8,493 nucleotides of DNA from Lachnospiraceae bacterium. GTDB lineage: Bacteria > Bacillota > Clostridia > Lachnospirales > Lachnospiraceae. A program made the position numbers and the translations under genes. This document shows positions 1 to 7,141 of the stretch, one piece after another. Positions within the stretch are counted from its first letter, which is position 1, and each line of letters begins with the position of its first letter. The notes beneath the pieces were generated by a model. That model saw only the letters and a list, made by a program, of their open reading frames with translations, ran no database searches and had not been told where the DNA came from. Location of the stretch: positions 1-8,493 of the forward strand of contig DNAD01000212.1 of assembly GCA_003484785.1 (NCBI GenBank), in the 5' to 3' direction.

Positions 1-21
1 AATGATCTTTTTTGCCTTCAT
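1..21 (-). CDS. 5' end of an unidentified gene, truncated by the window edge
   Basis: An ATG at 21-19 opens a frame reading MKAKKII before the window ends. It is preceded by a good ribosome binding site, GGGAGGA (complement of 31-37), nine bases from the ATG. It starts 22 bases after the rsmI stop on the same strand, so it is probably co-transcribed with rsmI. Seven residues are too few to name a product. In Bacillus the gene beside rsmI is abrB, but the residues here do not identify an AbrB protein. The start is well supported; the function is unknown. Confidence 0.6.
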
Positions 22-43
22 AATTATTTATCCTCCCTTTCCC

Positions 44-904
44 TTAATCCAAAAGTGAATTATAGATATCTCTTTTGCTCACCCCTCTGTCTTTTGCGGC
101 AAGCTTCATGCTCTCCTTTCGGTCATAACCCATCGCCTCGTAATGTTTAACATGCTCTTTTACCGAGAGGTCCTGAAAACTCGCCTCCCGCTCCTTTTTA
201 AGCTCAAGCGGATCCCTCCCTTCAATGACCAGTACAAATTCACCCCTTGCCTGTTCTGTTTCATAAAAGCCTATTGCCTCGCTCAGTAAAAGCCTCTTAT
301 ACTCCTCATGCTTCTTGGTAAGCTCCCTGCAGAGCACAAGCTCTCTTTCCCCCAGGCTTTCGTAAAGCTCCTTTAAGGTCTTAAGCAGATGATGGGGAGC
401 CTCATAGAGAATGATGGTTCTTGTCTCATCATTAAGCTCCGAGATTATCCTCTGCCGCTCCCTTTTATCGGAAGGAAGAAAGCCTTCAAAGCAGAACCTC
501 CTTGCGCTGATCCCGGAGGCCGAAAGCGCGGTTATCACGGCGCAGGGTCCCGGAAGGGAGGTGACGGTTATCCCCTCCTCTCTGCAAAGCCTTACCAGAA
601 CCTCTCCGGGGTCTGAGATCGCGGGGGTTCCGGCATCGGTAACAAGAGCCACATTTTCTCCTTTGTGAAGCTTATCCGCAAGCTCCCTTGCCTTATCGTA
701 TTTATTATATTCATGATAGCTGGTAAGGGGCTTGTTTATCTTAAAATGATTTAACAGCTTAATACTGTTCCTGGTATCCTCGGCGGCGATGAGATCCACC
801 TCCCTGAGGGTATCCAGTACTCTCAGGGAAATATCCCCGAGATTTCCTATGGGGGTTGCGCAGAGATATAAGACCCCTTCCTTTCCAATGCTTTCTTGCG
901 CCAT
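44..904 (-). CDS. rsmI: 16S rRNA (cytidine1402-2'-O)-methyltransferase RsmI
   Basis: The 286-residue protein has the full length and motifs of RsmI, a tetrapyrrole-methylase-fold enzyme. RsmI uses S-adenosylmethionine to methylate the 2'-OH of C1402 in the decoding centre of 16S rRNA. Visible motifs are ATPIGN (16-21), AEDTR (41-45), TDAGTP (89-94) followed by ISDPG (96-100), and PGP (118-120). The region from about 245 to the end resembles the small helical C-terminal domain of RsmI, with the ending VSKRDIYNSLLD. The ATG at 904 is the first possible start, because an in-frame TAG lies two codons upstream. The ribosome site is weak, AGGG eight bases away. The gene follows trmN6 by 37 bases and ends the recognisable yaaR-rsmI block. 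Nothing looks broken. Confidence 0.95.
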   Translation of the reverse strand: MAQESIGKEGVLYLCATPIGNLGDISLRVLDTLREVDLIAAEDTRNSIKLLNHFKINKPLTSYHEYNKYDKARELADKLHKGENVALVTDAGTPAISDPGEVLVRLCREEGITVTSLPGPCAVITALSASGISARRFCFEGFLPSDKRERQRIISELNDETRTIILYEAPHHLLKTLKELYESLGERELVLCRELTKKHEEYKRLLLSEAIGFYETEQARGEFVLVIEGRDPLELKKEREASFQDLSVKEHVKHYEAMGYDRKESMKLAAKDRGVSKRDIYNSLLD

Positions 905-941
905 CGACTATACCCTGTAATACATACAGCTTTTCAGACCT

Positions 942-1724
942 TCACAGTTTCCCGTATATTTCATGTATCTCTTTTGTGTACACTCCCTGCCCCTCGTAGA
1001 TGACCAGGGGACGCTCCACCAAAAGCCTTGCCCTTCCGCCCTTTAAGGCCTCTATCAGCACCATTGAGGGTTCCTTGTCGGCATAGGACTGAACCAGTCT
1101 CAGCCTTTTTGGCTCCAGATGATGACGGCGCAGACTGTCAAAGATATCGGCAAGCCTGAAGGGACGGTGGATAAGATACATCCTTCCCCCTTCCTTAAGG
1201 ATCCGGGCGCTTTCCCTTGCGATGTCCTCGAAGGTACAGCAGATCTCGTGTCTGGCTATGGCCTTCTCCCGGTTCTCCCCCTTAAGTCCGTGGTCGTTTA
1301 TCATATAGGGAGGGTTTGAAACTATCACATTCATTGACTGCGACGCGATAAGCTCCCGGCAGTTCTTTATATCCCCGGATATGATATCTACCCTGTCACA
1401 GAGGCCGTTTAACAGGACGTTCCGCCTTGCCAGCCGGACACTGTTCTCCTGGATCTCGAGCCCGGTAAAGTGGCTGCCCTCTGTTTTTGCGGTGAGCAGA
1501 ATGGGTATGACTCCGGTGCCGGTACCTATATCCAGCACCGTCTCACCGCGTCTGACGCAGGCATAATTGCTTAAAAGCACCGCGTCTATCCCGAAGCAGA
1601 AGCTGTTTCTGTTCTGGATGAGCATGAGCCCTCCGATCTGAAGATCATCGAGCCTCTCTCCCTCTTCCAGAGGGATATCGGACATCACGGGCGGCTCATT
1701 CCTCATCAAGCCTTGATCTGCCAT
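942..1724 (-). CDS. trmN6: TrmN6/YabB-type tRNA (adenine-N6)-methyltransferase
   Basis: This is a class I SAM-dependent methyltransferase. With the start chosen here it has 260 residues, with the SAM motif VLDIGTGTGVIP at about 63-74 and the catalytic NPPY at about 137-140. NPPY is the signature of N6-adenine and related amino methylases. The N-terminal segment (GERLDDLQIGGL, then FCFGIDAVLLSNY) matches the YabB/YfiC family, whose E. coli member methylates A37 of tRNA1(Val). The substrate here is inferred from the family. I chose ATG 1724 because GGAGA lies six bases upstream of it. A TTG at 1745 has no comparable site, and ATGs at 1706 and 1685 would also keep the methylase core; family alignment slightly favours 1685 for the conserved region. 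The gene begins inside the end of ricT, a 29-base overlap implying translational coupling. In Bacillus yabA separates these two genes; it is absent here. Confidence 0.88.
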   Translation of the reverse strand: MADQGLMRNEPPVMSDIPLEEGERLDDLQIGGLMLIQNRNSFCFGIDAVLLSNYACVRRGETVLDIGTGTGVIPILLTAKTEGSHFTGLEIQENSVRLARRNVLLNGLCDRVDIISGDIKNCRELIASQSMNVIVSNPPYMINDHGLKGENREKAIARHEICCTFEDIARESARILKEGGRMYLIHRPFRLADIFDSLRRHHLEPKRLRLVQSYADKEPSMVLIEALKGGRARLLVERPLVIYEGQGVYTKEIHEIYGKL

Positions 1725-2607
1725 CGCTCTTCTCCAGGCGTTCAAGCTCTTTCAGCTCTTCGGCGTTGTCATCCTTATTCCTGTCCCGTCTGTGACGGGG
1801 CTTGAACTTAAGCTGCTCGGCCTTATATTCCCTTATCTCCTTCTCGTCGCCTTCATCTATGACGACCTTTACCAGCTGTCTTAAGATATTGACGCTTGAG
1901 ACCTCTCCCTTAAAGCCGTCATAGGTGGTTACCGCATCCCCCACGCCCGGCATCTTGCGGTTCAAGTATTCGTAGGTCTCCTCCTCGTTCTTTAAGCAGC
2001 ACATGAGCCTTCCGCAGATCCCCGAGATCTTGGTGGGGTTAAGGGACAGGTTCTGTTCCTTTGCCATCTTTATGGAAACGGGCACGAAATCCGAAAGATA
2101 GGTATGACAGCAGAGAGGCCTTCCGCAGAAGCCTATGCCGCCGAGGATCTTGGTCTCGTCCCTGACTCCTATCTGTCTAAGCTCTATCCTTGTTTTAAAT
2201 ACCGAAGCCAGATCCTTTACCAGCTCTCTGAAATCAATCCTTCCGTCCGCGGTAAAATAAAAGAGGAGCTTATTATTGTCAAAGGTATATTCCGCTTCGA
2301 TAAGCTTCATTTCAAGCCCGTGCTTTTTAATCTTCTCAAGACAGATCTTATAGGCTTCCTTTTCTCTTCTGCGGTTGTTCTCCTCTGTATCATCATCCTT
2401 CGGCGTGGCCTTGCGGACCACCTCCTTAAGGGGCATTACCACCTTTTCATCGGGAACATCGGTGGGAGGAAGGACGACCGTTCCGTATTCAACCCCCCTG
2501 GCCGTTTCGACGATGACGTGCTCGCCTCTTGAAATCTCAAGCTCCCCCGGATCAAAATAGTACACCTTTCCCGCCGTGCGGAACCTGACTCCGATTACGT
2601 TTATCAT
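1696..2607 (-). CDS. ricT: RicT (YaaT/PSP1 family), Fe-S subunit of the RNase Y specificity complex
   Basis: The 303-residue protein is a PSP1-domain protein of the YaaT/RicT family, in Bacillus a partner of RicA and RicF. That complex carries Fe-S clusters, directs RNase Y to cleave certain operon mRNAs, and affects sporulation, competence and biofilm formation. The defining cysteines are intact: FCGRPLCC gives Cys161, 166 and 167, and ICGRLMCC gives Cys198, 203 and 204. The N-terminus (VIGVRFRTAGKVYYFDPG) and the following GVEYGTVV segment are typical of the family. The tail after about residue 268 is highly charged (Arg/Lys/Glu/Asp) and probably disordered. The start is supported by AGGAGA six bases upstream, placed over the end of holB; the holB stop and this ATG are one base apart. 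RicA and RicF are not encoded in this window. Confidence 0.95.
   Translation of the reverse strand: MINVIGVRFRTAGKVYYFDPGELEISRGEHVIVETARGVEYGTVVLPPTDVPDEKVVMPLKEVVRKATPKDDDTEENNRRREKEAYKICLEKIKKHGLEMKLIEAEYTFDNNKLLFYFTADGRIDFRELVKDLASVFKTRIELRQIGVRDETKILGGIGFCGRPLCCHTYLSDFVPVSIKMAKEQNLSLNPTKISGICGRLMCCLKNEEETYEYLNRKMPGVGDAVTTYDGFKGEVSSVNILRQLVKVVIDEGDEKEIREYKAEQLKFKPRHRRDRNKDDNAEELKELERLEKSDGRSRLDEE
1731..1735 (-). promoter_or_regulatory. Ribosome binding site of trmN6, inside ricT
   Basis: The minus strand reads GGAGA here, six bases before ATG 1724. It lies inside the ricT coding sequence, and it is the reason for choosing ATG 1724 over TTG 1745, ATG 1706 or ATG 1685. Confidence 0.5.
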
Positions 2608-2608
2608 T

Positions 2609-3634
2609 TCATTTCTCCTGTACCGCAGGGCTTTTACCCTGTGGATCGTTTATAAGGCTGCTTCTTATCTCAAAAGCAAGCAGCTGTATTGTCATTTCAA
2701 AATTTACATTGGCATTAAGCCTTTTCCTTGCCTCTTCGACGGCCTCTATCGCTTTATTGAGCCCTTCGCAGGAGTAATCGGAGGCCTCGCTTTTTATCTC
2801 GGATACCTCCTCCTTAAAGGCAAGCTCATCGGTAAGGCCCGTGACCTTGAACATCAGCACATCCCGAAACCAAAGCAACAGGATATCCAGAAAATTCCCT
2901 GCTGCCACCCTGTTTTTGTCCAGAAGCTTTACAAGGGCCGACAGCCGGCTCATCTTAAGCTCCCTAATGTTCTTTACAAGCCTTGATGCCTCGTCTTTTA
3001 TGGCATTGAAGCTCTCATCCCCGATAAGGCTTTTTGCCCTTCCCAGGTTACCCCTGGCAAGCGCAGTATACATTTCCGCCTGATATCTGTCAACGTTTAA
3101 CTCCTCTGTCAGATACCTGTTGACGGTCCCGCTGTCAAGAGGGTTGAGCCTGAACCTTACGCAGCGTGAGATTATCGTGGGCAGGAGATTTAAGATATTA
3201 TTTGTAAGCAGCATTATGACCGCATAGGAGGGAGGCTCCTCCAGGGTCTTTAAGAGGGCATTCTGGGCCTCAGCGGTCATCTTTTCGGCTTCGGCGATGA
3301 TGTAGATCTTGTACTGCGAGCTGTAGGGCTTTATCATAACATCCGAGACCACCTGATCCCTTATCTCCGAGACGCCTATGGAATTCGGTCTCTCATGGAT
3401 CACATGTATTATATCGGGATGGTTTCGGCTGAGGGCCTTTATGCAGGAGGGACACTCCATACAGGGCTCTCCTGTGCCCTTTTCACACTGGATCGCCATT
3501 GAATAGGCCTCCGAAAAGGTCTTCTTCCCGCTGCCGTCTTCGCCCTCAAAGATGCAGGCATGACTGACATTTCTGTTTATGACCGAGCTTTTAAGCCTTT
3601 GTTTTACGTTTTCCTGTCCTAGAAGCTTATTCAT
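2609..3634 (-). CDS. holB: DNA polymerase III delta' subunit (clamp loader)
   Basis: The 341-residue protein is an AAA+ clamp-loader subunit of the delta' type, part of the complex that opens and loads the beta sliding clamp at the replication fork. It starts MNKLLGQENV, has a P-loop-like GEDGSGKKT (31-39), zinc-binding cysteines at 50, 58, 61 and 64, the sensor-region LLKTLEEPP (about 127-135), and the SRC arginine-finger motif at 156-158. The Walker B position reads YIIAEAEKM, where Ala replaces the usual Asp, so this subunit may bind but not hydrolyse ATP, as is common for delta'. The C-terminal half is helical and less conserved, as expected for the collar domain. The start codon overlaps the yaaR stop (ATGA) and has no clear ribosome site, so it is probably translated by coupling. 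The place between yaaR and ricT is the classic Firmicutes arrangement. Confidence 0.93.
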   Translation of the reverse strand: MNKLLGQENVKQRLKSSVINRNVSHACIFEGEDGSGKKTFSEAYSMAIQCEKGTGEPCMECPSCIKALSRNHPDIIHVIHERPNSIGVSEIRDQVVSDVMIKPYSSQYKIYIIAEAEKMTAEAQNALLKTLEEPPSYAVIMLLTNNILNLLPTIISRCVRFRLNPLDSGTVNRYLTEELNVDRYQAEMYTALARGNLGRAKSLIGDESFNAIKDEASRLVKNIRELKMSRLSALVKLLDKNRVAAGNFLDILLLWFRDVLMFKVTGLTDELAFKEEVSEIKSEASDYSCEGLNKAIEAVEEARKRLNANVNFEMTIQLLAFEIRSSLINDPQGKSPAVQEK

Positions 3635-4074
3635 GTCAGAATGTCCAGTATCATTCCGCGGATCTCATCGACCTTGCCCAGTATGGCGATATTGTCCTTT
3701 TCCTCTTTCATAAGCTCCTGAGCAAGCTCATCAAGGGCGGAATCTATCTGCCTTATAATGCCATAGACCCTGTGGCGGCCTCTTCTGTCAAGAAAATTTT
3801 CTCTCGAGAACTTGTGGGAATGGCCGGCAACCTCATTCATGAAGTCCTTTATCAGAGTCCGGTATTTTTTCATATCCCTGATATCCGTGTGTTTGGCGAT
3901 CTTTTTGCCCTGCATCGTGATATCCTGAAGCATCAGGCTGAGCCTTTCGGAGAGGTTTTCGTCCCCGATACGGCTCATGATGGTAAATTTAAAGCCGTCA
4001 TCGGCGGGAGCGTTTTCCCTCACCGTCTCGTTTGTCTGATTTACCTGAAACGTCTGATTTACTTTAATATCCAT
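3631..4074 (-). CDS. yaaR: YaaR family protein (DUF327)
   Basis: The 147-residue protein belongs to the YaaR/DUF327 family, a Firmicutes protein found next to holB whose biochemical role is not established. The family signature is clear at about 89-104 (FSRENFLDRRGRHRVY) followed by GIIRQID and LDELAQEL. The first 25 residues are polar and low-complexity, and the rest is predicted to be almost entirely helical. There is no signal peptide or membrane segment, so it should be cytoplasmic. The start lies one base after the stop of the kinase-like gene, with GAAGGG about nine bases upstream, and the end overlaps holB by four bases. The conserved neighbourhood suggests expression with the clamp loader, but it does not prove a shared function. 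Confidence 0.92.
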   Translation of the reverse strand: MDIKVNQTFQVNQTNETVRENAPADDGFKFTIMSRIGDENLSERLSLMLQDITMQGKKIAKHTDIRDMKKYRTLIKDFMNEVAGHSHKFSRENFLDRRGRHRVYGIIRQIDSALDELAQELMKEEKDNIAILGKVDEIRGMILDILT

Positions 4075-4075
4075 C

Positions 4076-4702
4076 TTATATGCCCTTCTGTTTACGGACG
4101 GAAAGAATATATTCCCTTATCTCTCTGACCGAGCGGTCAAGGTCATCGTTTACAAACCGCCTGGCAATACCGGCCGCTTTAAGCCTTTCCTCGCTGAAAT
4201 CCTCATCGTCCGCAAGAAACCTTCTGCACATTTCCCTGAATTTGCGGTTTTCGGGACGTTTTTCCCGCAAAAGGGCCCGTTCAAGCCTTATTCCGTCTTC
4301 CACCTCGATATATATCGGGACCACCCTGTCCCGGGACCCGTACCTCTTTTCGAAATAGCTTCTGGTGGATAAAAACGAATCCAGCACTCCCGTGACCAGA
4401 TAGTCATTATGTTCGATATCAACCGAGGAATCTTCAACCGTAAAATATCTCCAGAGTCCGTGGACGGTATTGTACTGCCTGTCCTCCACTATGATGCCCT
4501 TTTTCTTAAGGCTCTGAAATTCCTCCTCGGTGGAAAAGTGATAGGTCTCCCCGTCCTTTTCCCCGTCACGCACAGGCCTTGTTGTATACAGGACAATGCT
4601 TCTTAGCTTAAGCTCTTCGTCCTCAAGGAGCCTTTTATATATGCTGTCCTTTCCGCTGGCGCTCTTTCCGAAGATATAAAAAATGCTTCCCATGGCGGTC
4701 AT
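4076..4702 (-). CDS. Guanylate-kinase-like P-loop protein
   Basis: The 208-residue protein has the guanylate-kinase fold: a P-loop GKSASGKDS (12-20), the nucleotide-binding segment YTTRPVRDGEKDG (39-51) ending in YHF, an Arg-rich lid region (about 141-162), and FVNDD (183-187), matching the NDD near the end of Gmk proteins. The usual NYYGT-type GMP-contact segment is not conserved; RQYNTVHGLWRYFT (75-88) occupies its place. It may therefore be a divergent paralogue rather than the essential Gmk that converts GMP to GDP. The start ATG shares one base with the upstream stop (TGATG), with AAAGG five bases before it; a second ATG three codons later is less likely. It leads the yaaR-holB-ricT block, where Bacillus carries tmk and yaaQ. 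Annotation as plain guanylate kinase is possible; the substrate is uncertain. Confidence 0.85.
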   Translation of the reverse strand: MTAMGSIFYIFGKSASGKDSIYKRLLEDEELKLRSIVLYTTRPVRDGEKDGETYHFSTEEEFQSLKKKGIIVEDRQYNTVHGLWRYFTVEDSSVDIEHNDYLVTGVLDSFLSTRSYFEKRYGSRDRVVPIYIEVEDGIRLERALLREKRPENRKFREMCRRFLADDEDFSEERLKAAGIARRFVNDDLDRSVREIREYILSVRKQKGI

Positions 4703-5391
4703 CAGAACCTTTCAGCGGGCAGCTCCGCGTCTGTATCGGGCTGTGCCTGGTCAACTATAACCTCGTCCACAAAGCTTCCCTGGGTCTCGATGGGCATCCT
4801 GTCCTTTATCTCCTTTACCCGTCTTCCCAGAAGGATCAGGGAGATCACATCAGATACTCCTCCGAAGACGAGACTGATCCCGATTATGATCATTACCGCC
4901 TGGGCAATGAACTCGGGCTGAAGGATGATGAACACCCCCAGGGCTATGCTCATTAAGGAGATTATCAGTACGAAAACCCACCCGCTGTAGCCGGTCCTGA
5001 AAAGGTCTATGGATCTCTGCAGCTTGGTCACTCCGTTCCAGAACACGATGATACCCATTATCACCGGTATCAGATCTATCATCAACTCGCTTTTTACCAC
5101 AAAGATGATGGCGACGAGGATCATCATCACCCCCAGCACAAAGTCATATCTGTATACATCCTTTAAGATATCACGGGTAAAATATACTATCAGGTTAAAT
5201 ATTCCCAGTATCCCCAGCACCGCGGCTATCAGATAACAGAGCATCTCCAGAGTGAACTGCGGAAAAAATATCATCACAAGCCCCATTACTATGAAGGCGA
5301 TGGCAAAGACATAGACATCTCTTTTTACCTTGTTCTCCATAATTATCCGGCGTCTTTCCTCGATATCGATATTCATCTGCTTCTTTCCCAT
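4702..5391 (-). CDS. DUF308 (HdeD-like) six-helix membrane protein
   Basis: The 229-residue protein has about six hydrophobic segments (roughly 25-43, 49-71, 82-99, 104-121, 137-157 and 162-187). They are arranged as three helix pairs with repeated Gly-rich turns such as VLGILGIFNLIVY and IMGIIVFWNG. This is the pattern of DUF308/HdeD-like membrane proteins. In enteric bacteria HdeD is linked to acid resistance, but the function of Gram-positive members is not known and I do not assign one. A short charged N-terminus and an acidic tail of about 40 residues probably face the cytoplasm. The start is firm: AAGGAGG (5398-5404) lies six bases before the ATG. It follows the glycosyltransferase gene by 55 bases and touches the kinase-like gene, so it bridges the envelope module and the housekeeping block. 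Confidence 0.82.
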   Translation of the reverse strand: MGKKQMNIDIEERRRIIMENKVKRDVYVFAIAFIVMGLVMIFFPQFTLEMLCYLIAAVLGILGIFNLIVYFTRDILKDVYRYDFVLGVMMILVAIIFVVKSELMIDLIPVIMGIIVFWNGVTKLQRSIDLFRTGYSGWVFVLIISLMSIALGVFIILQPEFIAQAVMIIIGISLVFGGVSDVISLILLGRRVKEIKDRMPIETQGSFVDEVIVDQAQPDTDAELPAERF

Positions 5392-5411
5392 TACTGTCCT
5401 CCTTCTGCGCA

Positions 5412-5442
5412 GGCTGTATGACCGCTCGCTTACACACAGGCC
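5412..5442 (-). repeat. Imperfect inverted repeat upstream of the DUF308 gene
   Basis: On the minus strand GGCCTGTGTG (5442-5433) can pair with CATACAGCC (5420-5412) around a 12-base loop, with one G-U pair and one bulged C. It fills most of the gap between the glycosyltransferase stop and the DUF308 ribosome site. No T-run follows, so it is not a typical terminator. It could be an RNA processing or attenuation structure, or chance. Confidence 0.3.
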
Positions 5443-5446
5443 CTGA

Positions 5447-7081
5447 TCACCTTATCTGCATTCCGTTTTCGTCAAGAGTGTTTTTATAATTTTCCACCAG
5501 ATAGTCGTATTTCCCCAGATTAATATCTATTATGGCCTTTAGCCTGCTGCCGTCAAAGAGCGGGCCCCTGGTGATCAGCCTTATCACGTCGTAATATTTA
5601 CTTATATCCTCGTTCTGGATGAGGTTCTCCTCCTCATAGGCTATGGTCTCCTCATAGCCCTCGGGGGGCTCTCTCCAGATATGACCGATCCTCCAGTTAT
5701 CCTCCTTTACGCCGGGCAGCTTTGAGATAAAGGGATCTCCCAGCCCGTACCAGTCGTTCAGATAAAGATCCGAATTGTAATACATCGATATTCCGGGCAC
5801 CATCCTGATTATCCCGCAGCCCGACAGGGTATTTCTTATCTCATCGATCCCTTCTTCGTTCCAGGCCTGCCTTATGCACATTTCCCCTGTCGTGAAATAA
5901 GAAATGGCATTGTTATAAAGGCTCGTGTACGTAAAATACCCCTCTCTCTCATCGGCTATCGGAAGGCCTCTTTCATGACCGAACAAAAACTGATCCGTTA
6001 TAAGACCGCAGGTCGCCGAAAAGACAAGGGCGCCAGACAGGGTAAGGATAAGTGCCTTTTCCAGCCGTCTGTTGCGAAACTCCGCATCAAAGCCGTTTCT
6101 GACCATATAAAGACAGGTCATTACCGAGATCAGAAAGGATACGGTAAAATGCCTTCCCAGCATGAAATCCCCGCCTATATAGAGGATATACACAAGATAA
6201 AGCACAACTCCCGCCGCGGCCTGGATAACCTCTGTCCTTCTTACCGCACAGACTGCCGCTATCATAAAGGCTATCATTATCATCAGAGGCAGGTCGCAGA
6301 CGGTGGTAACGAAGAAATACTGCAGCCCTCTGTAGAGATATTCCTTAAGGGCGATATCCGTTCCCAGCTTGACATAGGCCGTATTGGGGAAGGGAAAGCC
6401 AAAATAAAAAAGAGAAAACAGCTCCCAGAATATGAAGGGCAGCAGGCTTAATAGCCCGATGGGGACAGCCCTCAAAAAGCTTATCCTTTCCCTTTTTGCT
6501 ATATAGATATAAAGGATCGCGGGAACAAACATAAGCACCGCGTCCATCCTGGTCATGGCGATAAAGGAGATCAGAAGCCCCATGTACAAAAGCTGCTTTC
6601 CCGTATAGGTTTCGTGAGTATAATAATACTTATAAAACAGCGCCGCCAGAAAAAAAAGGAGGCAGTTTTCAAGACCGCTGGTGGTATAGCTCATAAAGGA
6701 GACCGAACCTATCATTGCAAGAAAGCTTATTACCACCTGTTTTTCGGTCACACAGAAATCATAGAACACTATGTGGGCCGCAAGCGAGGAAAACACTATG
6801 CATATCAGAAGGGATACCAGAAACATGTTTCTGAAGATAAGATACCCCAGGGCTATGATCAGCGTAAACAGCGGGCATGAGGAAGCGCTGGCCCTCTCTC
6901 CGATATTATAGACGAAGCCGTGTCCCTCTACCAGATGCTTTGCCATCACATAGGCATGATAAGCATCGTCGCTCTGCCACGCAAGCGCCGTAATGAGTAC
7001 GATGAAGACGATAAAACAGGCAAACCTGTATTTATTTATGTCTTCACTGAAATGATCCGAAAGCTTCTCCCTTATCCTCAT
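5447..7081 (-). CDS. Polytopic GT-C-type glycosyltransferase, AftB/ZomB-like
   Basis: The 544-residue protein has a cytoplasmic N-terminus, about eleven membrane helices up to residue 361, and a soluble C-terminal region that should lie outside the membrane. After the first helix comes SDDAYHAYVMAKHLVEGHGF (37-56) with the paired Asp38-Asp39 expected at the catalytic loop of GT-C enzymes. NIGERA, SGLEN (135-139), FGFPFPNTAYVK (227-238) and GGDFMLGRHF (303-312) follow. These segments, and the C-terminal WYGLGDPFISKLPG (444-457) and WRIGHIWREPPEGY (463-476), resemble the family of mycobacterial arabinosyltransferase AftB and proteobacterial ZomB. Such enzymes move a sugar from a lipid-phosphate carrier to an outside acceptor. 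Donor and acceptor are unknown here; family assignment is from remembered motifs. The start has GGAG five bases upstream. It follows the UGM-like gene by 60 bases, suggesting a shared glycan task. Confidence 0.75.
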   Translation of the reverse strand: MRIREKLSDHFSEDINKYRFACFIVFIVLITALAWQSDDAYHAYVMAKHLVEGHGFVYNIGERASASSCPLFTLIIALGYLIFRNMFLVSLLICIVFSSLAAHIVFYDFCVTEKQVVISFLAMIGSVSFMSYTTSGLENCLLFFLAALFYKYYYTHETYTGKQLLYMGLLISFIAMTRMDAVLMFVPAILYIYIAKRERISFLRAVPIGLLSLLPFIFWELFSLFYFGFPFPNTAYVKLGTDIALKEYLYRGLQYFFVTTVCDLPLMIMIAFMIAAVCAVRRTEVIQAAAGVVLYLVYILYIGGDFMLGRHFTVSFLISVMTCLYMVRNGFDAEFRNRRLEKALILTLSGALVFSATCGLITDQFLFGHERGLPIADEREGYFTYTSLYNNAISYFTTGEMCIRQAWNEEGIDEIRNTLSGCGIIRMVPGISMYYNSDLYLNDWYGLGDPFISKLPGVKEDNWRIGHIWREPPEGYEETIAYEEENLIQNEDISKYYDVIRLITRGPLFDGSRLKAIIDINLGKYDYLVENYKNTLDENGMQIR

Positions 7082-7141
7082 TCATACTCCAAGCTGTATA
7101 AGATCAAACCCGATGATATCCTCTCATCCGCCCCGGACGCT

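Noticed and set aside
915..929. Inverted repeat CTGTA/TACAG between trmN6 and rsmI
   Set aside because: Five-base arms with a five-base loop and no T-run are too weak for a terminator and are expected by chance.
2104..2532. A 142-codon plus-strand open frame with a hydrophobic stretch
   Set aside because: It is entirely antisense to ricT, whose full set of family cysteines makes the minus strand the coding one.
5195..5437. An 80-codon minus-strand open frame overlapping the DUF308 start
   Set aside because: It is in another frame of the DUF308 gene, has no family resemblance, and the AAGGAGG site fits the DUF308 ATG.
5975..6451. A 158-codon plus-strand open frame
   Set aside because: It is antisense to the glycosyltransferase gene; its Lys/Arg/Gln/His-rich translation reflects the complement of hydrophobic membrane codons.
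7082..7141. Possible -10 box (TATACA) before the glycosyltransferase gene
   Set aside because: No acceptable -35 box is found at 16-18 bases, so I do not call a promoter in this 60-base gap.
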